A stretch of 7,254 nucleotides of DNA. Source: JBOGJI01 sp050747865. GTDB lineage: Bacteria > Acidobacteriota > Thermoanaerobaculia > Multivoradales > JAHEKO01. Location of the stretch: NCBI GenBank assembly GCA_050747865.1, contig JBOGJI010000013.1, forward strand, positions 1 to 7,254. Direction: 5' to 3'. Both the position numbers and the translations under genes were made by a program. Position 1 is the first letter of the stretch. Every line of letters starts with the position of its first letter. The notes under the pieces were generated by a model. The model saw nothing but the letters and a program-made list of their open reading frames with translations, had not been told where the DNA came from and did not search any database. Shown here piece by piece: positions 1 to 7,093 of the stretch.

Positions 1-45
1 GTTCTCGGTCGTCTGCGGCGTCGCTCGTCGGTCACAAACTAACGA

Positions 46-73
46 GTATGCTCGCTCCTCGCTCCTTGCATAC
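46..73. repeat. Stem-loop with tandem 7-mer in its loop
   Basis: GTATGC (46-51) and GCATAC (68-73) are perfect reverse complements. They enclose a 16-base loop made of two tandem copies of TCGCTCC (52-58, 59-65) plus TT. No T-run follows the stem on the plus strand, so it does not look like a classical intrinsic terminator. It may be part of a dispersed intergenic element. The pairing is read directly; the role is unknown. Confidence 0.45.
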
Positions 74-112
74 GACCCGCAAGCCCCTGGCGCGCGACCC
101 ATGGGAGATTCA

Positions 113-127
113 TTCACAGGCTCTGAG
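113..127 (+). repeat. 15-bp repeat, left copy of an inverted pair
   Basis: TTCACAGGCTCTGAG occurs here and, as its exact reverse complement, at 6263-6277. Similarity continues outward on the 5' side: GAGAT (105-109) precedes this copy by three bases, and the same GAGAT precedes the other copy by one base. The downstream flanks do not match. The two copies bracket the five-gene plus-strand block. Confidence 0.6.
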
Positions 128-151
128 CTTCGATCGCGGCTGCCCGACCCA

Positions 152-157
152 TATACT
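152..157 (+). promoter_or_regulatory. Candidate -10 element for the carboxylase gene
   Basis: TATACT matches the sigma-70 -10 consensus at 5 of 6 positions and lies 26 bases before the ATG at 184, which would give a leader of roughly 20 nt. A -35 at the right distance (TTCGAT, 129-134, 17-base spacer) is poor. The -10 is therefore the main support, helped by its being AT-rich in a GC-rich context. Confidence 0.35.
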
Positions 158-183
158 TCACGCCCCTGCCTCCCGGATGAGAG

Positions 184-1851
184 ATGACCATTCTCGAGAG
201 CCAGCTTCACGGCGATGACGAGCGCTTCATGCAGCGTCTTGCACACTGGCGGGCGCGGATGGACGAGATCCGCGAGCAAGAGGAAGCGCTGCGTCGCGGC
301 GGCGGGGCGAAGGCTACCGAGCGACACAAGGCGCGGGGGAAGATGACCGCGCGCGAGCGGGTGATGGCGCTCGTCGACCCCGGCTCCGAGCTCCTCGAGC
401 TGGGCCTGTGGGCGGCGCACGGGATGTACGAGGAGTGGGGAGGCGCGCCGGCAGCCGGCGTAGTGATGGGCATCGGACGTATCCACGGCCGCGAGACGGT
501 GATCGTCGCCGACGACGCCACGGTCAAGGCGGGGGCGAAGTTCCCGCTGGGGATCAAGAAGGTGCTGCGGGCGCAGGAGATCGCGCTCGACAACCGCCTG
601 CCGGCGGTCTACCTGGTCGACTCCGCCGGCGTCTTCCTGCCCATGCAGGAAGAGATCTTCCCCGACCGCGAGCACTACGGAAGGATCTTCTACAACAATG
701 CCCGTCTGTCGGCGGCCGGCGTCTTCCAGATGGCTGCGATCATGGGGCCCTGCGTCGCCGGCGGCGCCTACCTGCCGATCATGAGCGACGAGGCGCACAT
801 CGTCGAGGGGACCGGCTCGATCTTCCTCGCCGGCCCCCACCTGGTCAAGGCGGCGATCGGCGAGGAGATCGACGAGGAGGCGCTGGGCGGCGCCATCGTG
901 CAGACCGACATCTCCGGCGTCTGCGACCACCGCCACCCCGACGACGCGGCCTGCCTGGCCAAGATCCGCGGGCAGTTCGCCCAGCTCGCGGCCCCCGAGC
1001 TCGCCCCGTTCGCCCGCCGCGAGCCGCGACCCCCGGCCTGCGACGGGGCGGAGATCGCCGGCGTCATCCCCCTCGACCGCAACCGCCCCTACGACGTGCG
1101 CGAGCTGCTGGCGCGCCTGCTCGACGGCTCGGAGCTCGACGAATACAAGGCGACCCACGGCCAGTCCCTGGCCTGCGGCACCGGCTGGATCGAGGGCTGG
1201 GCGGTCGGCGTGGTCGCCAACCAGCGCTCGATCGTGCACCGGCGCACCGGAGTGGGGGAGCGCGATCGCGAGCTGCAGATCGGCGGCGTCCTCTACTCCG
1301 ACTCGGCCGACAAGGGGGCGAGGTTCATCGAGCTGATGAACCAGAAGGGGATCCCGCTCGTCTTCCTGCAGGACGTCACCGGCTTCATGGTCGGCTCGCG
1401 CGCCGAGCACGGCGGCATCATCAAGGACGGCGCCAAGATGGTGAACGTGGTCGCCAACTCGGTGGTGCCCAAGATCACCGTCTTCGTCGGCAACTCCTAC
1501 GGCGCCGGCAACTACGCCATGTGCGGCAAGGCCTACGGCGCGCGCTTCCTCTACGCCTGGCCCTCCGCCTCGATCGCGGTCATGGGCGGCGAGCAGGCGT
1601 CGAAGACGCTGCTGGCGATCCAGCTCAAGAACCGCGGCGACGGGGTGTCCGAGGAGGAGAAGCAGGAGCTGCTGCAGAGGATCCAGGCTCACTACGCCGA
1701 GGCGACCGACCCGCGCTACGCCGCGGCGCGGCTGTGGGTCGACGGGATCCTCGATCCGGCGCACACACGCGAGGTGATCGCTCGCTCGCTCGCGTGCGCG
1801 GCGTGCAACCCCGAGATCCCCGCCTTCCGCACCGGCGTCTTCCAGACCTGA
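184..1851 (+). CDS. Acyl-CoA carboxylase carboxyltransferase (beta) subunit, methylcrotonyl/geranyl-CoA type
   Basis: A 555-aa cytoplasmic protein of the biotin-dependent carboxyltransferase family, which moves CO2 from carboxybiotin to an acyl-CoA. The N-terminal crotonase-like half carries VAGGAYLP (191-198), FLAGPHLVKAA (214-224) and FPDREHYGRIFYNNARLSA. The C-terminal half carries FLQDVTGFMVGS, HGGIIKDGAKMV, GNSYGAGNYAM (436-446) and WPSASIAVMGGEQA (459-472). The FPDR-H-GRIFYN block and the GGAY/GAGNY oxyanion-hole loops are typical of methylcrotonyl- and geranyl-CoA carboxylase beta chains rather than propionyl-CoA carboxylase. Length is normal for the family. The ATG at 184 has a weak purine-rich leader (GGATGAGAG, 175-183). 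The neighbouring AtuA and crotonase genes support a 3-methyl-branched enoyl-CoA substrate. The partner biotin subunit is not in the window. Substrate (3-methylcrotonyl-, geranyl- or another acyl-CoA) cannot be fixed from sequence alone; family assignment is very secure. Confidence 0.93.
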   Translation: MTILESQLHGDDERFMQRLAHWRARMDEIREQEEALRRGGGAKATERHKARGKMTARERVMALVDPGSELLELGLWAAHGMYEEWGGAPAAGVVMGIGRIHGRETVIVADDATVKAGAKFPLGIKKVLRAQEIALDNRLPAVYLVDSAGVFLPMQEEIFPDREHYGRIFYNNARLSAAGVFQMAAIMGPCVAGGAYLPIMSDEAHIVEGTGSIFLAGPHLVKAAIGEEIDEEALGGAIVQTDISGVCDHRHPDDAACLAKIRGQFAQLAAPELAPFARREPRPPACDGAEIAGVIPLDRNRPYDVRELLARLLDGSELDEYKATHGQSLACGTGWIEGWAVGVVANQRSIVHRRTGVGERDRELQIGGVLYSDSADKGARFIELMNQKGIPLVFLQDVTGFMVGSRAEHGGIIKDGAKMVNVVANSVVPKITVFVGNSYGAGNYAMCGKAYGARFLYAWPSASIAVMGGEQASKTLLAIQLKNRGDGVSEEEKQELLQRIQAHYAEATDPRYAAARLWVDGILDPAHTREVIARSLACAACNPEIPAFRTGVFQT

Positions 1852-1966
1852 CATGGACGTGACCGGCGAAGCCAGACCGTCGGCCGATCTCTTGGGAGCC
1901 AAAGAAGCTTTCCCGTCGGTCTCGTCTACACACGATGTGGTGGGTCTGCCGCCCAGATCGGGTTTT

Positions 1967-1982
1967 CCGCACGAACGTGCGG
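1967..1982. promoter_or_regulatory. Perfect 16-bp inverted repeat, candidate operator
   Basis: CCGCACG-AA-CGTGCGG is a perfect 7-bp inverted repeat with a 2-base centre. It ends one base before the TTGACT hexamer at 1984. It is preceded by TTTT and not followed by a T-run on either strand, so it is unlikely to be a terminator. A two-base centre suits a dimeric regulator binding site better than an RNA hairpin. No regulator gene is in the window, so the binder is unknown. Confidence 0.35.
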
Positions 1983-1983
1983 G

Positions 1984-2030
1984 TTGACTGGAGCCCGTCG
2001 AAATCTGAGAATGAGCGATGATCCTAGAAT
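1984..2030 (+). promoter_or_regulatory. Candidate promoter for the di-heme cytochrome gene
   Basis: TTGACT (1984-1989) matches the -35 consensus at 5 of 6 positions and is followed after 17 bases by GAGAAT (2007-2012), a 4 of 6 match to the -10. A second -10-like hexamer, TAGAAT (2025-2030), lies downstream without a good -35. It shares the word CTAGAAT with the candidate before the gene at 7094. Either would give a leader of roughly 50-70 nt. Confidence 0.35.
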
Positions 2031-2074
2031 AGACGGCAACGTGTGTATAGAGAGTGCGGGGCCAACCACGACGC

Positions 2075-2079
2075 GGAGG
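2075..2079 (+). promoter_or_regulatory. Shine-Dalgarno fixing the cytochrome start at 2087
   Basis: GGAGG lies seven bases before the ATG at 2087. The in-frame GTG at 2054 has no comparable site, and the 11 residues it would add are arginine/glycine-rich and would sit ahead of the signal peptide. The ATG is therefore preferred. Confidence 0.7.
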
Positions 2080-2086
2080 GAGCACC

Positions 2087-3706
<1,620 letters not shown>

Positions 3707-3710
3707 GGCC

Positions 3711-3732
3711 CGGGCGCCGGATTCCACGCCCG
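3711..3732. terminator. Weak GC-rich stem-loop after the cytochrome gene
   Basis: CGGGCG (3711-3716) and CGCCCG (3727-3732) pair perfectly around a 10-base loop, five bases after the TAA of the cytochrome gene. No U-tract follows, so efficient intrinsic termination is doubtful. It could be a pause or RNA-stability element. Confidence 0.25.
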
Positions 3733-3757
3733 AGTGCGTGTTAGCCTGTCGCCCCGC

Positions 3758-5131
3758 ATGGCTAGCCACGTAGTACGCATCGCCAACGGCCAGGGCTTCT
3801 GGGGCGACAACGTCGACGCGCCCCTGGAGCTGATCGGCGGCGGTCCCCTCGACTACCTGGGGATGGACTACCTGGCGGAGGTCACGCTGTCGATCATGAT
3901 GCGGCAGCGCTTGAAGGACCCCGCCCTCGGCTATGCCACCGATTTCATCGACTTCGCCCGCCGCGCCCTGCCGGAGCTCAAGGAGAAAGGCGTGCGGGTG
4001 ATCACCAACGCCGGGGGCTTGAACCCCCGCGCCTGCCGCGAGCAGGTCTTCGCGGTGGCGCGGGAGCTGGGCGTCGACGGCTTGAAAATCGGTGTCGTCG
4101 AAGGCGACGATCTCATGCCCTGCCTGGCCGGCCTCGTCGAGGCCGGCCACCCGCTCGCCCACATGGACACCGGCGAGCCCCTGACCCCCCACCTGGAGCA
4201 GGTGAGCAGCGCCAACGCCTACCTGGGCGCCTGGCCGGTCGTCGAGGCGCTGCAGCAGGGCGCCGACCTCGTGCTCTGCGGCCGCATCACCGACACCGCG
4301 CTCGCCCTCGCCCCCATGGCCCACGAGTTCGGCTGGGGCCGCGAAGACTGGGACCGGCTGGCCGCCGGCACCATCGCCGGCCACATCCTGGAGTGCGGCG
4401 CCCAGGCGAGCGGCGGCAATTTCAGCCGCTGGTGGGAGGTTCCGGACCTCTGGAACGTCGGCTACCCAGTGGTCGAGGCGGCCCCCGACGGCTCCTTCGT
4501 GGTCACCAAGCACCCCGGCACCGGAGGGCTGGTCACGGTGGACACCGTCGCCGAGCAGCTCGTCTACGAGATGGGCGACCCGCGCGCCTACGTCACCCCC
4601 GACGTCACCGCCGACTTCACCTCGGCGCGGCTCGACCAGGTCGGCGGCGACCGCGTCGCGGTCACCGGCGTTCGCGGCGGACCCAACACGCAGTATCTGA
4701 AGATCTCGGCCTCCTACCTGGCGGGCTACAAAGCCAGCGGCCAGCTCACGGTCTCCGGCCCCCGGGCGGTGGAGAAGGCGCGGCTGGCGGCGGAGATCGT
4801 CTGGAAGCGCCTGCAGCGCGCCGGGGTCACCTTCGCCGAGGAGGATCGGCTCGAGGAGTACCTGGGGGCGGGCGTCTGCCTGCCAGGCATCCTGCCGTCA
4901 CCCGAAGAACCGCCCGAGGTTGTCCTGCGGCTCGGTGTGCGCGGCCGCGAGGCCGGCCCGGTGGAGCGCTTCGGCAAGGAGCTCGCCCCCCTGGTCACCG
5001 CCGGCCCGCCGGGCGTCACCGGCTTCGCCGGCGGCCGCCCCAAGCCCCAGACGATCGTCGCCTACTGGCCGGCCCTGGTCGAGCGGCAGGCGGTGGAGGA
5101 GCGAATCCAGGTGTCGGTGGAGGAGGTGTGA
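3758..5131 (+). CDS. atuA: AtuA-type acyclic terpene utilization protein (DUF1446)
   Basis: A 457-aa cytoplasmic protein matching the DUF1446/AtuA core. Recognisable segments include the N-terminal IANGQGFWGDNVDAP-ELI and LDYLGMDYLAE motifs, ITNAGGLNPRAC (N84-G87), DLVLCGRITDTALALAP (from D170), and GAQASGGNFS (214-223) with its glycine-rich turn. AtuA is required for acyclic monoterpene use in Pseudomonas, but its biochemical reaction is not established; relatives occur beside carboxylase, hydratase and dehydrogenase genes of branched acyl-CoA breakdown. Pseudomonas AtuA is a longer single chain; here the C-terminal domain is a separate gene overlapping the stop by one base (TGATG). The ATG at 3758 is chosen because the protein then begins MASHVVRIANGQGFWGD, a natural family start. 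An in-frame GTG at 3734 would add eight residues. Neither has a clear Shine-Dalgarno; a TAGCCT ten bases before the ATG allows a leaderless transcript. Secure for family, open for function. Confidence 0.9.
   Translation: MASHVVRIANGQGFWGDNVDAPLELIGGGPLDYLGMDYLAEVTLSIMMRQRLKDPALGYATDFIDFARRALPELKEKGVRVITNAGGLNPRACREQVFAVARELGVDGLKIGVVEGDDLMPCLAGLVEAGHPLAHMDTGEPLTPHLEQVSSANAYLGAWPVVEALQQGADLVLCGRITDTALALAPMAHEFGWGREDWDRLAAGTIAGHILECGAQASGGNFSRWWEVPDLWNVGYPVVEAAPDGSFVVTKHPGTGGLVTVDTVAEQLVYEMGDPRAYVTPDVTADFTSARLDQVGGDRVAVTGVRGGPNTQYLKISASYLAGYKASGQLTVSGPRAVEKARLAAEIVWKRLQRAGVTFAEEDRLEEYLGAGVCLPGILPSPEEPPEVVLRLGVRGREAGPVERFGKELAPLVTAGPPGVTGFAGGRPKPQTIVAYWPALVERQAVEERIQVSVEEV
5122..5131 (+). promoter_or_regulatory. 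Shine-Dalgarno and stop/start overlap coupling the AtuA pair
   Basis: GGAGG (5122-5126) lies four bases before the ATG at 5131, inside the last codons of the DUF1446 gene. The TGA (5129-5131) and ATG (5131-5133) share one base, the usual arrangement for translational coupling and equimolar synthesis of two partners. Confidence 0.7.
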
Positions 5132-5457
5132 TGCGAGTCAAGCTCGAGCGGATCGCGCACGCACGCTCCGGCGACAAGGGCGACGCCTCGAACGTCGGTC
5201 TGATCGCGAGCACGCCCGAGCTCTACGAGCTGCTGCGCGAGCAGGTCACCGCGGAGCGCGTGCGCGAGCACTTCCGGGAGGTCTGTCGCGGCGAGGTCGA
5301 GCGCTTCGAGGTCCCCAACCTGCGGGCGCTGAACTTCATTCTCCACGACTCGCTGGGCGGCGGCGGCACCGAGTCGCTCAAAACCGACGCCCAGGGCAAG
5401 ACCCACGGACAGGGCCTGCTGCAGATGGAGGTCGAGGTCCCCGAGGAGCTCCTGTAG
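5131..5457 (+). CDS. Small AtuA C-terminal-domain protein
   Basis: A 108-aa cytoplasmic protein. Its N-terminus has ARSGDKGDASNVGLIA (11-26), the hallmark of the domain that forms the C-terminal part of full-length AtuA. The second half has PNLRALNFILHDSLGGGGTESLKTDAQGKTHGQGLL, also typical of that domain. No signal peptide or membrane segment is visible. Because it starts inside the stop codon of the DUF1446 gene and covers the piece that gene lacks, the two products most likely assemble into one functional AtuA. The function of the domain itself is unknown. There is no sign of frameshift decay: the ORF has its own ribosome binding site, an ATG and an intact conserved N-terminus, so this is a true gene split or ancestral unfused state rather than a broken gene. 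Confidence 0.88.
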   Translation: MRVKLERIAHARSGDKGDASNVGLIASTPELYELLREQVTAERVREHFREVCRGEVERFEVPNLRALNFILHDSLGGGGTESLKTDAQGKTHGQGLLQMEVEVPEELL

Positions 5458-6249
5458 GTGTCCGATGAGGTGCTGCTCAGCCGCCGGGACGGCGATCTCC
5501 TGTGGCTGACGCTCAACCGGCCGGAGCGCGCCAACGCCCTCTCGCCGGATCTGATCCAGCGGCTGACGGAGGTCTACGGGCAGGACTGGCGCGCCCAGGG
5601 CGTGCGGGCGATCCTCCTCGACGGCGCCGGCCGCCATTTTTCGGCCGGCGCCGACCTCGACCACCTGCGGTCCCTGCGCGACACCGGGCTGCGCCAGAAC
5701 CGGAGCGATTCCGCGGCCCTGCGCGGCCTCTTCGAGGCGGTGCTGCGGCAGGAGACGTTGACCGTGGCCCTGGTCCACGGCGCCTGCGTCGCCGGTGGCT
5801 GCGGTCTGGCCACGGCCCACGACCTGGTCGTCACGACCGCCGACGCCCGCTTCCTCTATTCGGAGGTTCGCATCGGCTTCGTGGCGGCGCTGGTCGCCAC
5901 CTTCCTGCCGCTGCGCCTGCGCGGCCGCGACATCCGCCGCGTGCTGCTCAATCCGGAGCCGCTGCCGGCCGAGGAGGCGATGGAGATCGGGCTGGTCGAC
6001 CGCCTCGTCGCTGAGGGCGAGGACCCGCGCGCCGCGGGCGAGCGCATGGTCGACGCGGTCCTCCGCAACGCCAGCGGCGAGTCGATCGCGCGCACCAAGC
6101 GCCTGCTGCTCGAGCTGCTCGGCAGACCGCTGTCCGAGCGCCTCGACCTGGCGCAGGAAGCCAACGCCCAGGCCCGCCTCACCGACGACTGCCGCCGCGG
6201 CATCGAACACTTCCTCGAGCACAAGAAGACGCCGGACTGGCGCGGCTGA
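5458..6249 (+). CDS. Enoyl-CoA hydratase/isomerase-family protein, probable methylglutaconyl- or isohexenylglutaconyl-CoA hydratase
   Basis: A 263-aa crotonase-fold protein of normal length. It opens with LLWLTLNRPERANALSPDLI, carries the first oxyanion-hole motif HFSAGADL (60-67) and the second GACVAGGCG (108-116), and has YSEVRIG (134-140), where E136 matches the first catalytic glutamate of crotonase (Glu144 in rat). The second classical glutamate (Glu164 in rat) has no match: the segment around 157-164 reads RDIRRVLL. From memory, methylglutaconyl-CoA hydratases of the LiuC type have a similar SEVRLG block and RR-containing helix, which fits the atu/liu context: hydration of the product made by the carboxylase at the start of the window. 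The GTG start follows the previous TAG with no gap, and AGGAG (5444-5448) nine bases before it serves as ribosome binding site. Exact substrate is unproven; an isomerase or another crotonase activity remains possible. Confidence 0.88.
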   Translation: MSDEVLLSRRDGDLLWLTLNRPERANALSPDLIQRLTEVYGQDWRAQGVRAILLDGAGRHFSAGADLDHLRSLRDTGLRQNRSDSAALRGLFEAVLRQETLTVALVHGACVAGGCGLATAHDLVVTTADARFLYSEVRIGFVAALVATFLPLRLRGRDIRRVLLNPEPLPAEEAMEIGLVDRLVAEGEDPRAAGERMVDAVLRNASGESIARTKRLLLELLGRPLSERLDLAQEANAQARLTDDCRRGIEHFLEHKKTPDWRG

Positions 6250-6250
6250 A

Positions 6251-6262
6251 GCGGCTGGCCGC
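6251..6262. repeat. Short GC-rich inverted repeat in the convergent junction
   Basis: GCGGC-TG-GCCGC pairs perfectly two bases after the crotonase stop codon and next to the 15-bp repeat. The loop is too short for an efficient hairpin without opening a base pair, and no T-run follows. It may act weakly in transcript ending between the two converging genes. Confidence 0.25.
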
Positions 6263-6277
6263 CTCAGAGCCTGTGAA
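6263..6277 (-). repeat. 15-bp repeat, right copy of an inverted pair
   Basis: CTCAGAGCCTGTGAA is the exact reverse complement of 113-127. Read on the minus strand it is preceded by GAGAT (6283-6279) one base upstream, echoing the left copy. It lies in the 33-bp gap between the converging crotonase and hydrolase genes, and the matching GAGAT touches the hydrolase stop codon. Confidence 0.6.
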
Positions 6278-6282
6278 GATCT

Positions 6283-6945
6283 CTATGCCGTTGCCGGTTC
6301 CGAGGCGACGACGCGGAGCACCGCCTCGGTCGTCGTCAGCTCGACGCCGCGGGAGCGCCAGGAGGCGAGCAGCTCTTCGGCGCGGTCGGCATGGATCGGC
6401 TTGGTTGCGTCGGTTACCAGGGTGAGCTCGCCCAGTCCGCGGGCCAGCAGGCCCTCGATGGCGAACCAGTTGCAGACGTCCAGGGCGACACCGTAGACGA
6501 CGATGCGTTCAGGGTTCAGGGCCCGCACCAGCGGCTCGGTGTTCGGATTCGTGAAGACGTCGAAGCGCTTCTTGTGGATCAGAATCACCGGGCGCTCGGC
6601 TGCAGCGGCCCGCTCCAGCTCCGCTTGCGTCAGGGGGGCGTGTCTGACCTCGAACGTCCACGCCTGCTGCGTCTCGGGGATCCGCTCCACGCCCGGCGTG
6701 CCGCGCATGCAGTGGGGCGGGTAGGTCTCCTCGAAGTCCGGATCGTCGGAGATCTCCGGGTCGGTGGGCTCGTGGTCGTCGGCCGAGGCGATCACGGGGA
6801 TCGCGTGTTCCGCCGCCGCCTCGGTCAGCCGGCGCAGGTTGGGGGCGATCTGCTCCGCGTCGGGCACGTAGAGCTTGCCGTCGGGTCGCATGAAGTCGAC
6901 TTGCGTGTCGACGTCCCAGAACAGGATCGACGTCGTGGTGCTCAT
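6283..6945 (-). CDS. Cysteine hydrolase, nicotinamidase/isochorismatase family
   Basis: A 220-aa cytoplasmic protein with the whole active-site set of the family. WDVDTQVDF supplies the catalytic Asp (D13). HKKRFDVF supplies the Lys (K125, possibly K126). GVALDVCNWFAIEGL supplies the nucleophilic Cys (C158) after the usual cis-peptide turn. SADDHEP (54-60) and YPPHCMRGTPG (75-85) resemble the metal-binding Asp/His regions of nicotinamidases, whose typical wording is P-HC-xGTPG; this points to a PncA-like amidase converting nicotinamide to nicotinate in NAD salvage rather than to isochorismatase. The frame stays open upstream for nearly 300 bases, but the ATG at 6945 is preferred because GAGGAAG (6959-6953) lies seven bases before it and the conserved domain starts at once. 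It converges on the crotonase gene with a 33-bp gap and has its own -10-like TATACT. There is no evident link to the acyl-CoA genes. Another amide or thioester substrate is possible. Confidence 0.88.
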   Translation of the reverse strand: MSTTTSILFWDVDTQVDFMRPDGKLYVPDAEQIAPNLRRLTEAAAEHAIPVIASADDHEPTDPEISDDPDFEETYPPHCMRGTPGVERIPETQQAWTFEVRHAPLTQAELERAAAAERPVILIHKKRFDVFTNPNTEPLVRALNPERIVVYGVALDVCNWFAIEGLLARGLGELTLVTDATKPIHADRAEELLASWRSRGVELTTTEAVLRVVASEPATA

Positions 6946-6952
6946 GGTGTGG

Positions 6953-6959
6953 CTTCCTC
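6953..6959 (-). promoter_or_regulatory. Shine-Dalgarno fixing the hydrolase start
   Basis: On the minus strand GAGGAAG lies seven bases before the ATG at 6945. It supports this start over the long upstream open frame, whose added residues look like out-of-frame arginine/serine/proline-rich translation. Confidence 0.65.
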
Positions 6960-6984
6960 GTCGGTTCGACTTTTCTCCTTCCTG

Positions 6985-6990
6985 AGTATA
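6985..6990 (-). promoter_or_regulatory. Candidate -10 of the hydrolase promoter; overlaps a plus-strand -10-like word
   Basis: The minus strand reads TATACT here, a 5 of 6 match to the -10 consensus and about 40 bases before the hydrolase ATG, giving a leader near 30-35 nt. No good -35 is seen at 17 bases. On the plus strand the overlapping TATAAC (6987-6992) also matches at 5 of 6, so this AT-rich spot could drive both divergent genes. Confidence 0.4.
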
Positions 6991-7047
6991 ACCCGATGTC
7001 AGCCTGGCCGGGTCGTCTCGGGGTCGGGGACGGCGTGGGCGCTCCGC

Positions 7048-7053
7048 TAGAAT
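7048..7053 (+). promoter_or_regulatory. Candidate -10 for the flavoprotein gene
   Basis: TAGAAT matches the -10 consensus at 5 of 6 positions, 40 bases before the ATG at 7094. It lies in the word CTAGAAT, also seen at 2024-2030 before the cytochrome gene. No -35 match is evident. Confidence 0.3.
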
Positions 7054-7093
7054 CCCGCCTCGATCGGCCGACCGGCGATTCCCAGCGGACTCC

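Larger units (their letters stand above)
1..183. other. Non-coding upstream region with stem-loop, repeat copy and promoter
   Basis: I see no convincing gene here on either strand. The stretch holds a stem-loop (46-73), one copy of a 15-bp sequence that recurs inverted at 6263-6277 (113-127), a palindromic CCCATGGG (98-105), two copies of CGACCCAT (95-102 and 145-152), and a -10-like TATACT (152-157) before the carboxylase gene. The density of short repeats and the AT-richer words (ACAAACTAACGAGTATG) inside a very GC-rich window suggest an intergenic repeat element rather than decayed coding sequence. This is inference. Confidence 0.5.
1852..2086. other. Intergenic gap between carboxylase and cytochrome genes
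   Basis: This 235-bp gap is the longest inside the plus-strand block. No gene is visible. It holds a perfect 16-bp inverted repeat (1967-1982), a TTGACT -35-like hexamer (1984-1989), two -10-like hexamers (2007-2012 and 2025-2030) and the ribosome binding site of the next gene. I see no clear intrinsic terminator for the carboxylase gene. The gap suggests the cytochrome gene is transcribed separately. Confidence 0.5.

Noticed and set aside
46..73. CRISPR or tandem array at the left edge
   Set aside because: Only two copies of a 7-mer are present, within one hairpin loop; there are no regularly spaced repeats or spacers.
408..1862. 484-aa plus-strand frame inside the carboxylase gene
   Set aside because: The translation is almost all R, G, A, P and D, typical of a shifted reading of GC-rich codons, and the carboxyltransferase motifs are all in the other frame.
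1890..1925. Terminator after the carboxylase gene (GGGAGC...GCTTTCCC)
   Set aside because: The pairing needs bulges and is not followed by a T-run, so it is too weak to call.
5062..6222. 386-aa minus-strand frame opposite the AtuA C-terminal and crotonase genes
   Set aside because: It has no motif, spans two genes with clear family signatures, and has the composition of an antisense shadow.
6391..7050. 219-aa plus-strand frame opposite the hydrolase
   Set aside because: The minus strand carries the complete Asp-Lys-Cys active site and a good ribosome binding site; the plus frame shows no family pattern.
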